DNA of 64,000 nt. It comes from Leisingera aquimarina DSM 24565 (lineage in GTDB: Bacteria > Pseudomonadota > Alphaproteobacteria > Rhodobacterales > Rhodobacteraceae). Below, piece after piece: positions 15,814 through 24,179 of the stretch. The notes beneath the pieces are model-generated. The model worked only from the letters and a program-made list of their open reading frames with translations. It ran no database searches and was not told the DNA's origin. Location of the stretch: positions 3,014,094 to 3,078,093 of the forward strand of contig NZ_KI421504.1 in NCBI RefSeq assembly GCF_000473165.1, in the 5' to 3' direction. The translations under genes and the position numbers were made by a program. Every line of letters starts with the position of its first letter. The first letter of the stretch is position 1.

Positions 15814-16818
15814 TTACACTTTATACGTCGCCGCCTTGCTGCCGCGTTCGCGGTAGGGCGTTGTGTCGTAATGCGCCCGGTAGCATTTGGAGAAATGCGA
15901 CGGCGAGGCAAAGCCGCAGGCCAGCGCCACATTGATCACGCTCATATCCGTCTGCATCAGCAGGTTGCGTGCCTTCTGCAGCCGGATTTCCATGTAATAG
16001 CGCTTGGGCGACCGGTTCAAATACCGGCGGAACAGGCGCTCCAGCTGGCGGGTGGACATGCCGACATCCTGCGCCAGAACCGACGGGCTGATCGGTTCTT
16101 CGATATTGGCTTCCATCATCTGGATTACCATCGACAGCTTCGGATGGCGCACCCCGATGCGGGTCGGGATCGACAGCCGCTGGGTATCCTGGTCGGTCCG
16201 GATGGACGAATAGATCAACTGATCCGCCACCGCATTGGCCAGCTCTTCGCCATGGTCATTGGCAATCAGCTTGAGCATCAGATCGATGGACGAGGTGCCA
16301 CCCGCGGTGGACAGCCGGTTTCCATCAATCACAAAGACCGATTTGGTCAGGTCAACTTCGTCGAATTCCTCGGCAAAGCTGTCGGCGTTTTCCCAGTGAA
16401 TGGTCGCCCGTTTGCCGTCCAGCAGCCCGGCCTTGGCCAATGTGTAAGAGGCGGTGCACAGCCCGCCGATGGTCAGCCCTTTGCGGGCTTCACGGCGCAG
16501 CCAGGCCAAGAGCTTTTTGGTGGTGGATTCCTGCACATCAATGCCGGAGCACAGCATGACCACATCATCGCGGTGCAGGTCGTTCAGATCGCCGTCCAGA
16601 TTGAACGTGGTGCCGGCCGAGCAGGTCACCGTTTCGCCGCCTTCACCGATCAGCGTCCAGGAATAGGTGTCATCCCCATGCATCCGGTTGGCAATCCGCA
16701 GGCATTCGACAGCCGATGCATAGGAAAGCATCGTGAACTTATCGAGAAGCACAAAAACGAACCGCTTTGGCTGGCCGGCGTCAACTCCAGAATCAGCAGG
16801 CTTGCGTGGCGTCTGCAT
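15814..16818 (-). CDS. GlxA-family AraC-type transcriptional regulator (GbdR-like)
   Basis: 334 residues. The N-terminal DJ-1/PfpI-like sensor domain (about 18-185, with GLCTASYTLAKAGLLDG around the nucleophile-elbow Cys) is followed by a C-terminal AraC double helix-turn-helix (about 230-325: LAQDVGMSTRQLERLFRRYLN and VALACGFASPSHFSKCYRAHY). The best family analogues I recall are GbdR/CdhR regulators of glycine betaine and carnitine catabolism in Pseudomonas. That specificity is inference. No betaine catabolic genes are adjacent. It is divergent from the DAHP synthase gene. Confidence 0.88.
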   Translation of the reverse strand: MQTPRKPADSGVDAGQPKRFVFVLLDKFTMLSYASAVECLRIANRMHGDDTYSWTLIGEGGETVTCSAGTTFNLDGDLNDLHRDDVVMLCSGIDVQESTTKKLLAWLRREARKGLTIGGLCTASYTLAKAGLLDGKRATIHWENADSFAEEFDEVDLTKSVFVIDGNRLSTAGGTSSIDLMLKLIANDHGEELANAVADQLIYSSIRTDQDTQRLSIPTRIGVRHPKLSMVIQMMEANIEEPISPSVLAQDVGMSTRQLERLFRRYLNRSPKRYYMEIRLQKARNLLMQTDMSVINVALACGFASPSHFSKCYRAHYDTTPYRERGSKAATYKV

Positions 16819-16999
16819 GGCGAGCGTCCTTCAAGAAACAATTCGGGCCGCGGCAGCACGCTCCGCGGCAGGTCGGGAAACCGTGCTCACAGCTTGGACC
16901 CGGGGTCAAGTGGGCGCAATTCTAAACTGGCCACCCCGGTGCGGATTTTGTATAGAGCACACAACATAATCTAAAGACCTCTGATGGGGAGATAAAGTC

Positions 17000-18370
17000 A
17001 TGAGCGAATGGCAAAAAACGGACTGGCGCAACAAGCCGCGGGTTCAAATGCCGGACTATACCGATGCGGCAGCGCTGAATGCTGTCGAGGCTCAGCTTTC
17101 CAAGTTCCCGCCGCTGGTATTTGCCGGCGAGGCGCGCCGCCTCAAACAGCATCTTGGCGCGGCAGGGCGCGGCGAAGCGTTTTTGCTGCAGGGCGGCGAT
17201 TGCGCTGAGAGCTTTGACCAGTTCAGTGCTGATGCGATCCGCGACACTTTCATGGTAATGCTGCAGATGGCGATGGTGCTGACCTATGGCGCCAAGGTGC
17301 CGGTGGTGAAAGTGGGCCGCATGGCCGGCCAGTTCGCCAAGCCGCGCAGCGCGCCGACCGAAACCATCGATGGTGTTGAGCTGCCCAGCTATCGCGGCGA
17401 CATCATCAACGAGCTGGACTTCACCCCTGCTGCGCGCATTCCGAACCCGCAGAAAATGCTGCAAGCCTATACACAGGCCGCCGCTACGCTGAACCTCCTG
17501 CGCGCTTTCTCCACCGGCGGGTTCGCAGACATGAGCCGGGTGCATTCCTGGACTCTGGGTTTTACAGATGAGCAGGAAGTCCAGAAATACAGTGAGATCG
17601 CCAATCGTATCCAGGACACTATCGATTTCATGGCAGCTGCCGGCATAACCGCCGACACTACCCATGAATTCTCGACCGTGGATTTCTACACCAGCCACGA
17701 AGGACTGCTGCTGGAGTACGAAGAAGCGCTGACCCGGCTTGATTCGACTTCCGGTAAATGGCTGGCCGGTTCCGGCCACATGATCTGGATCGGTGACCGA
17801 ACCCGCCAGCCTGACGGTGCCCATGTGGAATTCTGCCGCGGCGTGCTGAACCCGGTCGGTCTCAAATGCGGCCCGACCACCACTGCCGAGGATCTGAAGG
17901 TGCTGATGTCGCGCCTGAACCCGGACAACGAAGAGGGCAAACTGACGCTGATTGCCCGTTTCGGCGCAGGCAAGGCCGGCGAACATCTGCCGCGCTTGGT
18001 CAAGGCGGTCAAGGAAGAGGGCGCCAATGTCACCTGGGTCTGCGACCCGATGCATGGCAACACCATCAAATCCTCCACCGGTTACAAAACCCGTCCCTTC
18101 GATAGTGTTCTGCGCGAAGTGCGCGACTTCTTCGGCGTCCACAAGGCCGAAGGCACTATCCCGGGCGGCGTGCATTTCGAAATGACCGGCCAGGACGTGA
18201 CCGAATGCACCGGCGGCGTCCGCGCGGTGACAGATGAGGATCTGAGCGACCGATACCATACCGCCTGCGATCCGCGTCTCAATGCCAGCCAGTCGCTGGA
18301 ACTGGCCTTCCTGGTGGCCGAGGAACTGTCTGCCCTGCGGACTTCCCAAAGCACCCGCCAGGCTGGCTGA
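17000..18370 (+). CDS. 3-Deoxy-7-phosphoheptulonate (DAHP) synthase, class II
   Basis: 456 residues of the class II (plant/Mycobacterium-like) DAHP synthase family, starting MSEWQKTDWRNKPRVQMPDY. Conserved blocks include FLLQGGDCAESFDQF with the metal-binding Cys, KVGRMAGQFAKPRS, RVHSWTLGF and WVCDPMHGNT. It condenses phosphoenolpyruvate with erythrose 4-phosphate, the first step of the shikimate pathway. It is monocistronic and followed by a terminator-like hairpin. I saw no attenuator leader peptide in the 180-bp upstream gap. Confidence 0.95.
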   Translation: MSEWQKTDWRNKPRVQMPDYTDAAALNAVEAQLSKFPPLVFAGEARRLKQHLGAAGRGEAFLLQGGDCAESFDQFSADAIRDTFMVMLQMAMVLTYGAKVPVVKVGRMAGQFAKPRSAPTETIDGVELPSYRGDIINELDFTPAARIPNPQKMLQAYTQAAATLNLLRAFSTGGFADMSRVHSWTLGFTDEQEVQKYSEIANRIQDTIDFMAAAGITADTTHEFSTVDFYTSHEGLLLEYEEALTRLDSTSGKWLAGSGHMIWIGDRTRQPDGAHVEFCRGVLNPVGLKCGPTTTAEDLKVLMSRLNPDNEEGKLTLIARFGAGKAGEHLPRLVKAVKEEGANVTWVCDPMHGNTIKSSTGYKTRPFDSVLREVRDFFGVHKAEGTIPGGVHFEMTGQDVTECTGGVRAVTDEDLSDRYHTACDPRLNASQSLELAFLVAEELSALRTSQSTRQAG

Positions 18371-18434
18371 GAACCTGGACAGGCCGCGCGCTGCCAAGGC
18401 GCGTGGCTTTCAAAATTTCTGCACACGTAAAAAG

Positions 18435-18461
18435 GCGCCCCGGGGTTCTCCCGCGGGGCGC
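18435..18461 (+). terminator. Terminator after DAHP synthase
   Basis: Arms GCGCCCCG / CGGGGCGC, with further GG/CC pairing inside, lie between the convergent DAHP synthase and PAS-protein genes. The U-tract is poor on the plus strand, but an AAAAA run upstream gives U's on the minus strand. Confidence 0.6.
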
Positions 18462-18538
18462 AGTCACTTCAAGCGCTATGACCTTGGACTTGAATTAAAT
18501 ATATTGCTGCGCCGGGATCGTATCGCGGCACCCGCATG

Positions 18539-19375
18539 TCAGTCGCGGCTGACCACGAGACGCAGATGCGAAGCTCTTTTTCGCTTATTTTCGGTCGTGT
18601 CCGCCGCTATCGCAGCTGTGTCTGCCGGTTCCCCAAGCTTGCCCGCCCGGCTGCGCTCCAGCAGCGCCTTGGCTTCCTCCAGAAGCGAGCGTTCAGGCTT
18701 GAAGCGGGCCTGGGTTTCGGCAAAGCCCGGATTGGGCTGGTTCACGTCAGGGCGCTGATCCCTGTCTGCAGCGCGCGGCTTGGCCTTGAATTCGGCAGAG
18801 CCGGGCGCCTTGCCAACTGTGCGCATTTCAATCGAGGTGATCGAGAACCGCTGCGAGGTGGCTGCCGTTCCCTCATCCGCCACCAGCACCCCCAGCACCC
18901 TGCTAATGTCACCCAGGTCGCTGCGCAGCGGCAGCAGCAGCATGCGGGCCTCGCGCGGGGTACGCTGGCGCGGCGCCTCGATTTGCAGTTCCAACTCCAC
19001 GATGGCGGGTGTTTCAAACATATGCTCCATGGCGGAGCTCAGCTGCTTGCGCGCTTCGGTGGTGAAGAACGCCGTCACCGGCATGCCGCGCACTTCCATG
19101 CCAGCCATTTCATTTACCAGCGTTCCTGCCAGGCGGAAGCGGGCAATCCCCGGGGCGATCCGTTCCAGAATGAAAGTGTTGCTCAGGATGTTCTCCAGCC
19201 CGCGCGGATCAATCTGCGAGCGGCTCGGCACATCGTCTCCGCGGCGAAGCGCGGTCCAATAGGCCTCCGCCTGGCGCAGCGGCGACGGCGTTCCGCCCTT
19301 GCGGAAGCGGTTCATCGACACAACCTTGTCCTGACCTGTCGTCATTTCAGTTCCGCTGCGGCTGCCAAAAATCAT
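18539..19375 (-). CDS. PAS_5 (DUF1457) single-domain protein
   Basis: 278 residues. The PAS_5 domain occupies about residues 30-175, with the typical QAEAYWTALRRGDDVPSRSQIDPRGLENILSNTFILERIAPGIARFRLAGT opening, given here only as a landmark from about residue 35. No kinase, EAL or GGDEF domain follows. The tail (about 195-278) is charged and predicted disordered. An AAGGGG ribosome-binding site precedes the chosen ATG. Single PAS_5 proteins such as Caulobacter MopJ act in cell-cycle and motility control. A perfect CtrA box upstream supports a similar regulon. Exact role unknown. Confidence 0.82.
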   Translation of the reverse strand: MIFGSRSGTEMTTGQDKVVSMNRFRKGGTPSPLRQAEAYWTALRRGDDVPSRSQIDPRGLENILSNTFILERIAPGIARFRLAGTLVNEMAGMEVRGMPVTAFFTTEARKQLSSAMEHMFETPAIVELELQIEAPRQRTPREARMLLLPLRSDLGDISRVLGVLVADEGTAATSQRFSITSIEMRTVGKAPGSAEFKAKPRAADRDQRPDVNQPNPGFAETQARFKPERSLLEEAKALLERSRAGKLGEPADTAAIAADTTENKRKRASHLRLVVSRD

Positions 19376-19453
19376 CTCATCATCCCCTTCAACCCCGGCC
19401 TTCCCTTTGGTCGCGGCAGCCGGCGGCTGCGTTAACTCTTAGGGCCGGCTTGG

Positions 19454-19518
19454 TTACCCTGAAGTTAAGATGACACAATCTAATTCAAATTTGGACTACT
19501 TCTTTAAGCAATGGTTAA
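19454..19518. promoter_or_regulatory. CtrA-type boxes between the PAS gene and yicC
   Basis: A perfect TTAA-GCAATGG-TTAA (19504-19518) and a one-mismatch TTAC-CCTGAAG-TTAA (19454-19468) match the TTAA-N7-TTAA consensus of the alphaproteobacterial response regulator CtrA. They lie 80-130 bp upstream of the PAS gene and about 100-160 bp upstream of yicC, so either or both could be controlled. Confidence 0.65.
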
Positions 19519-19615
19519 CGCGATGGGCGAGCCGCGGTTATGCGATTGCGCTTGCACCCTATACTTTCGAGACAGTAGAGCTGATCAATCACCAGCGATA
19601 AAGAGGGCATTCAGC

Positions 19616-20512
19616 ATGACTATCCGCAGCATGACCGCCTTTGCCTCGGCACAGGGCAGCTCCGATCAGCACAGCTGGAGCTGGGAGCTCCGATCGGTCA
19701 ATGCCAAGGGGCTGGATCTGCGGCTTCGGGTGCCGGACTGGCTGGAAGGCCTTGAAAACCACACCCGTTCCGTTCTGGCCAAAGCGCTGTCGCGGGGCAA
19801 TGTCTCGCTGACTTTGCGCATTTCCCGCAGCGAAGACGGCGCCGGGCAGATGCGGATTAACGCTGCCATTCTGCAATCGGTGATCAAGTCGCTGGCTGAG
19901 ACACAATCCATTGCCAAGCAGAACCGCGTGGAAATCCGACCGGCCTCGGCCGCCGAAGTTCTCGCTTTCAAGGGGGTGCTGGAACAGTCCGCGGGCGATG
20001 ACGACCCGGTGCCGCTGGTCGCTGCACTCAGCAAGGAACTGGAAACCCTTGTGGCGGAATTCGTGCAAATGCGCGAAGCCGAGGGCGCGGCTCTTGCCCA
20101 AATCCTTAACAGCCAGCTGGAGCAGGTAGCCGCGCTGACAGCCCAGGCCGGGGAGCGTGCCGAAGAGCGCAAATTGAAAATGGCGGAGACCCTCAAGACC
20201 AACCTTGCCCGCGTCATGGACAATGCCGATGGCGCGGATCCAGACCGTGTGGCCCAGGAGCTGGCCCTGATCGCGGTCAAGGCCGATGTCACCGAAGAAT
20301 TGGACCGTCTCGGCGCCCATGTCACCGCCGCCCGCGACCTTCTGGCCAAGGGCGGCGCGGTTGGCCGCAAGCTCGACTTCCTGATGCAGGAGTTTAACCG
20401 CGAGGCCAACACGCTTTGCTCCAAGGCTCAGCATGCCGGCTTGACGGCGGTCGGGCTTGAGATGAAAACCGTGATCGACCAGATGCGCGAGCAGGTGCAG
20501 AACATAGAATAA
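19616..20512 (+). CDS. yicC: YicC-family endoribonuclease
   Basis: 298 residues from the ATG giving MTIRSMTAFA, the invariant start of YicC proteins. Upstream in-frame codons are leader. The YicC_N domain has SWELRSVNAKGLDLRLRVPDWLEGLE. The C-terminal DUF1732 has QELALIAVKADVTEELDRLGAHV and KLDFLMQEFNREANTLCSKA. E. coli YicC is an RNase involved in turnover of small RNAs. It is followed 15 bp later by gmk, an association widespread in bacteria. Confidence 0.94.
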   Translation: MTIRSMTAFASAQGSSDQHSWSWELRSVNAKGLDLRLRVPDWLEGLENHTRSVLAKALSRGNVSLTLRISRSEDGAGQMRINAAILQSVIKSLAETQSIAKQNRVEIRPASAAEVLAFKGVLEQSAGDDDPVPLVAALSKELETLVAEFVQMREAEGAALAQILNSQLEQVAALTAQAGERAEERKLKMAETLKTNLARVMDNADGADPDRVAQELALIAVKADVTEELDRLGAHVTAARDLLAKGGAVGRKLDFLMQEFNREANTLCSKAQHAGLTAVGLEMKTVIDQMREQVQNIE

Positions 20513-20527
20513 ATAAGGAGTGCCCAG

Positions 20528-21169
20528 ATGGCGGACCGCCGCGGCCTTTTGATCATCCTCTCATCGCCTTCGGGCGCCGGCAAATCCACCCTGGCGCGCC
20601 GCCTGATGGCCTGGGATCCGGGGCTCAAGTTCTCGGTCTCCGCCACCACCCGCGCCCCGCGTCCGGGCGAGGAGCACGGCCGCGAGTATTACTTTATGTC
20701 CGAGGACGAGTTCCGCCAGAAAGTGGCCGAGGGCGGAATGCTGGAGCACGCCCACGTCTTCGGCAATTTCTACGGCTCGCCCGCAGGCCCGGTAAAGGAC
20801 ACCATTGAGGCCGGTCAGGACGTTCTGTTCGATGTCGACTGGCAGGGCGAAATCCAGATCCGCAATTCCGATCTGGGCAAGCACGCGCTGTCGATCTTCA
20901 TCCTTCCGCCCTCAATCCCGGAACTGCGCCGCCGCTTGGAAACCCGAGCGCAGGACAGCGACGAGGTGATCGCCAAGCGGATGCAGAAAAGCTGGGACGA
21001 GATCAGCCACTGGGGCTACTATGATTACGTGCTGGTCAACGACGACCTGGACGAGACAGAGGCGCGGCTGAAAACCATCGTCGAGGCCGAGCGGATGCGC
21101 CGTATCCAGCAGCCCCGGCTGCAGGACCACGTCCGCAATCTGCAAACTCAATTTGAGGAACAGTCATGA
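20528..21169 (+). CDS. gmk: Guanylate kinase
   Basis: 213 residues. The P-loop SPSGAGKS is at 13-20, then [25 protein letters not shown] (GMP-binding) and the lid/Arg region [12 protein letters not shown]. It phosphorylates GMP to GDP with ATP in the cytoplasm. It begins after a GGAG ribosome-binding site, and its stop overlaps the next gene's ATG by 4 bp. Length is typical. Confidence 0.97.
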   Translation: MADRRGLLIILSSPSGAGKSTLARRLMAWDPGLKFSVSATTRAPRPGEEHGREYYFMSEDEFRQKVAEGGMLEHAHVFGNFYGSPAGPVKDTIEAGQDVLFDVDWQGEIQIRNSDLGKHALSIFILPPSIPELRRRLETRAQDSDEVIAKRMQKSWDEISHWGYYDYVLVNDDLDETEARLKTIVEAERMRRIQQPRLQDHVRNLQTQFEEQS

Positions 21170-21687
21170 CGTTGTTTGCACTCGGAGATCACCAGCCCCG
21201 GATCCACGAAGACACCTGGGTTGCCCCTGATGCCAACCTGATCGGCAAGGTGGTGATGGAGGCAGGCGCCTCGGTCTGGTTCGGCGTCACCATCCGCGCT
21301 GACCACGAGGAAATCCGTATTGGTGAAGGCACCAATGTTCAGGAAAACGTGGTGATGCATATTGATGCGGGCTATCCGCTGACCATCGGCAAAAACTGCA
21401 CTATCGGCCACAAGGCGATGCTGCATGGCTGCACCATTGGCGAAAACACTCTGGTTGGCATGGGTGCCACCATCCTGAATGGCGCGAAGATCGGCAAGAA
21501 CTGTCTGATCGGCGCCGGCGCGCTGATCACCGAGAACAAGGAAATCCCCGACAACTCGCTGGTGATGGGCAGTCCCGGCAAGGTGGTGCGCGAGGTGGAC
21601 GCCGCGCTTGCCGAAAAGCTCACCCAAAGTGCGCAGCTCTATCAGGACAACATGCGCCGCTTCCGGGCTGAGCTGAAGCCGCTGTAA
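21166..21687 (+). CDS. Gamma-class carbonic anhydrase family protein
   Basis: 173 residues of left-handed beta-helix hexapeptide repeats. The three zinc-ligand histidines of gamma-carbonic anhydrases are present: His65 (VVMHIDAG), His82 and His87 ([10 protein letters not shown]). Homologues include YrdA/PaaY and the gamma-CA subunits of mitochondrial complex I, and many have weak or no hydration activity. Coupled to gmk by an ATGA overlap. Catalytic activity is not certain from sequence, because the proton-shuttle loop of Cam is missing. Confidence 0.92.
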   Translation: MTLFALGDHQPRIHEDTWVAPDANLIGKVVMEAGASVWFGVTIRADHEEIRIGEGTNVQENVVMHIDAGYPLTIGKNCTIGHKAMLHGCTIGENTLVGMGATILNGAKIGKNCLIGAGALITENKEIPDNSLVMGSPGKVVREVDAALAEKLTQSAQLYQDNMRRFRAELKPL

Positions 21688-21752
21688 CCGGTGCCCGCCG
21701 CCACATCAGCTTTACAAAGCCGCGCTAGACAGGCTGGGTTCTTAACCGCGGG

Positions 21753-22799
21753 GTGCAGATGACAAGTGATCTGATTGACGGGTTCTTGGCGGCGATCCCG
21801 CTGCCTGCGGTCATGGTGGACCAGACCGAACGGTTCATCGCTCTGAACAGCGGTGCCGAGACGTTGCTGGGGCAGGGAGCCAAGGGCCGTCATTTCGCCA
21901 CCATCCTTCGCCAGCCCAGCGTCGCCACTGCGATCGAGGCCTGTCTGCGGGACCGCGATAACCGCACCGCCCGCCACTTGTCCAACGACGGCGCCCAGGA
22001 CACCACCTTTACCGTCACCTTGCGCTATGTGCCGGGCATCGGCGCGGTCAGCGGCGGCGCGGTGCTGGCTTGCTTTGATGACGTGACCGAGCGCGAACAG
22101 GCCAGCCAGATGCGCCGCGATTTCGTTGCCAATGTCAGCCACGAGCTGCGCACGCCGCTGACGGCCTTGATCGGCTTTATCGAAACCCTGCGCGGCCCAG
22201 CCAAGGATGATGCCGCCGCCCGTGACAGGTTCTTGACGATCATGGAGGGAGAGGCCAGCCGGATGAATCGTCTGGTCGGGGATCTTCTCTCGCTGAACCG
22301 GGTCGAAAGCGAAGAGCGTGTTCGCCCCAAACAGAGCGTTGATCTGGCTGCCCATCTGGCGTCTACGCTGAAAACCCTCGCTCCGGTTGCCGAGACACGC
22401 GGCGTGTCGATGGATCTGAAGGCGCCGCAGGACAGTGTGACAGTCACTGGCGATCCGGATCAGCTGCAGCAGGTCTTCACCAATCTGGTTGAAAACGCGG
22501 TCAAATACGGAGGCGATCAGGTCCGCGTCGAGCTTAGCTTCACAGACCGGGACCCGTCGGTGCGCGCGCCCGCAGCCCGTGTCCAGGTGATTGACAACGG
22601 GCCTGGAATTGATCCTATCCACCTGCCGCGTTTGACCGAGCGGTTTTACCGCGCCGACAGCCACCGCTCGCGCGGGATGGGCGGCACGGGGCTGGGGCTG
22701 GCGATTGTAAAACACATCATCAACCGCCACCGCGGGCGGCTCCGCGTCGAAAGCGATCTAGGGCAAGGGACCGTTTTTACGGTGATCCTGCCCAAGTAG
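21753..22799 (+). CDS. phoR: PhoR-type sensor histidine kinase without membrane segments
   Basis: 348 residues. A PAS domain (about 8-115) is followed by a HisKA dimerisation domain with the H-box FVANVSHELRTPLTALIGF (phospho-acceptor His130) and a HATPase_c domain with N box NLVENAVKYGG, G1 VIDNGPGI and G2 GMGGTGLGLAIV. No hydrophobic segment is long enough to span the membrane, unlike E. coli PhoR. It lies directly upstream of pstSCAB-phoU-phoB, so it very probably phosphorylates PhoB under low phosphate, sensing through the PstSCAB-PhoU complex. A second in-frame ATG two codons in is an alternative start. Confidence 0.88.
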   Translation: MQMTSDLIDGFLAAIPLPAVMVDQTERFIALNSGAETLLGQGAKGRHFATILRQPSVATAIEACLRDRDNRTARHLSNDGAQDTTFTVTLRYVPGIGAVSGGAVLACFDDVTEREQASQMRRDFVANVSHELRTPLTALIGFIETLRGPAKDDAAARDRFLTIMEGEASRMNRLVGDLLSLNRVESEERVRPKQSVDLAAHLASTLKTLAPVAETRGVSMDLKAPQDSVTVTGDPDQLQQVFTNLVENAVKYGGDQVRVELSFTDRDPSVRAPAARVQVIDNGPGIDPIHLPRLTERFYRADSHRSRGMGGTGLGLAIVKHIINRHRGRLRVESDLGQGTVFTVILPK

Positions 22800-22900
22800 G
22801 CCATCTATTTGAAATGCTGCTAGGTCATGCAGGCCGGCGCCGGACGCCCGGGCGGCGACTTGCTTCTTTCATGTCACTTTTTTTGCCTCCCATGCCGGGT

Positions 22901-22929
22901 TTGTCATGCAGTTGTTACACAGCCGTCAC
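22901..22929 (+). promoter_or_regulatory. Pho box (three 7-bp direct repeats)
   Basis: TTGTCAT (22901-22907), TTGTTAC (22912-22918) and CCGTCAC (22923-22929) are phased by 11 bp, matching the CTGTCAT-N4-CTGTCAT architecture bound by phospho-PhoB dimers. It lies about 80 bp upstream of the pstS ATG, in the right place to activate the operon. Confidence 0.82.
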
Positions 22930-23010
22930 AAAAGGCTCATCAGCGGCTTCTACGAGAGGCCCCAAGATCATCGACGGGGTGATCGACCTTTGAAACTCTT
23001 GGAGACACAA

Positions 23011-24066
23011 ATGTCCTTTGTGAAACTGACCGCTTCCACCCTGGCAATTGCCGCCGTATCCGCCACCGCAGCCGCCGCGCGCGACCAGGTGCAGGTTGCC
23101 GGTTCGTCCACCGTTCTGCCCTACGCCTCCATCGTGGCAGAAGCCTTTGGCGAGAACTTTGATTTCCCGACCCCGGTTGTTGAATCCGGTGGCTCCTCCG
23201 CCGGTCTCAAGCGTTTTTGTGAAGGCGTCGGCGAAAACACCATTGACGTCGCCAATGCCTCGCGCCGCATCAAGGACAAGGAAATCGCCGCCTGCGCCGA
23301 AAACGGCGTGACCGACATCATCGAAGTCCGCATTGGTTACGACGGCATCGTCTTTGCCTCAGACATCAACGCGAACTCTTTCGAATACACCCCGACCGAC
23401 TGGTTCCTGGCGCTGTCCGACAAGATTCTGGTCGACGGCCAGCTGGTCGACAACCCGAACACCACCTGGGCCGACGTCAACGCCGATTTCCCGGCTGTCG
23501 ATATCCAAGCCTTTGTGCCGGGCACCAAGCACGGCACCCGTGAAGTTTTTGAGGACAAGGTGATCCTGGCCGGCTGCGAAGCCACCGGCGCGTTTGAGCA
23601 CCTGCTGGCCCATGCGGCCGGCGATACCGACAAAGCCAAGAAGAAAGCCGCCGAAAAGGCCTGTATTGCGCTCCGCACCGACGGCAAATCGGTCGACATC
23701 GACGGCGACTACACCGAGACCCTGGCCCGCATCGAGAGCAACAAGGACGGCATTGGCGTCTTCGGCCTGGCGTTCTATGAGAACAACACCGACAAGCTGC
23801 AGGTTGCCACCATGTCCGGCATTGTTCCCTCGACCGAAAGCATTGCAACCGGCGAATACCCGGTCTCCCGCCCGCTGTTCTTCTACGTGAAGAAAGCCCA
23901 CATCGGCGTAATCCCCGGCCTGAAAGAATACGCTGAATTCTTCGTCGCGGACGAAGTTGCCGGCGAAGATGGCCCGCTGGCTGAATACGGTCTGGTTGCT
24001 GACCCGGAACTGGCGGACACCCAGGAATCGGTTTCCAGCGAGGCCGTGATGGGCGGCAACTCCTAA
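23011..24066 (+). CDS. pstS: Phosphate ABC transporter substrate-binding protein PstS
   Basis: 351 residues from the ATG preceded by GGAGA, giving a signal peptide (about 1-23, ending AAAARD). The mature start QVQVAGSSTVLPYASIVAEAF and the GSSAGLKRFCEG motif form the phosphate pocket. Periplasmic, high-affinity. It is longer than E. coli PstS by an insertion (about residues 120-230) typical of the alphaproteobacterial PstS subgroup. It is first in pstSCAB-phoU-phoB, behind a Pho box. Confidence 0.94.
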   Translation: MSFVKLTASTLAIAAVSATAAAARDQVQVAGSSTVLPYASIVAEAFGENFDFPTPVVESGGSSAGLKRFCEGVGENTIDVANASRRIKDKEIAACAENGVTDIIEVRIGYDGIVFASDINANSFEYTPTDWFLALSDKILVDGQLVDNPNTTWADVNADFPAVDIQAFVPGTKHGTREVFEDKVILAGCEATGAFEHLLAHAAGDTDKAKKKAAEKACIALRTDGKSVDIDGDYTETLARIESNKDGIGVFGLAFYENNTDKLQVATMSGIVPSTESIATGEYPVSRPLFFYVKKAHIGVIPGLKEYAEFFVADEVAGEDGPLAEYGLVADPELADTQESVSSEAVMGGNS

Positions 24067-24179
24067 GCTGCCCTGTGTATGATCTGATCCTTGCCGGGGC
24101 GGAGCCTTCCGCCCCGGCGCTTTCTTTCCGCGGCAGGGCTGCCGCAACAAATACGCCACCGCCAATACCGGAGCTTTTC

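Noticed and set aside
16922-18397. 491-codon minus-strand ORF opposite the DAHP synthase
   Set aside because: A full-length shadow of a clear class II DAHP synthase with no recognisable motif or ribosome-binding site.
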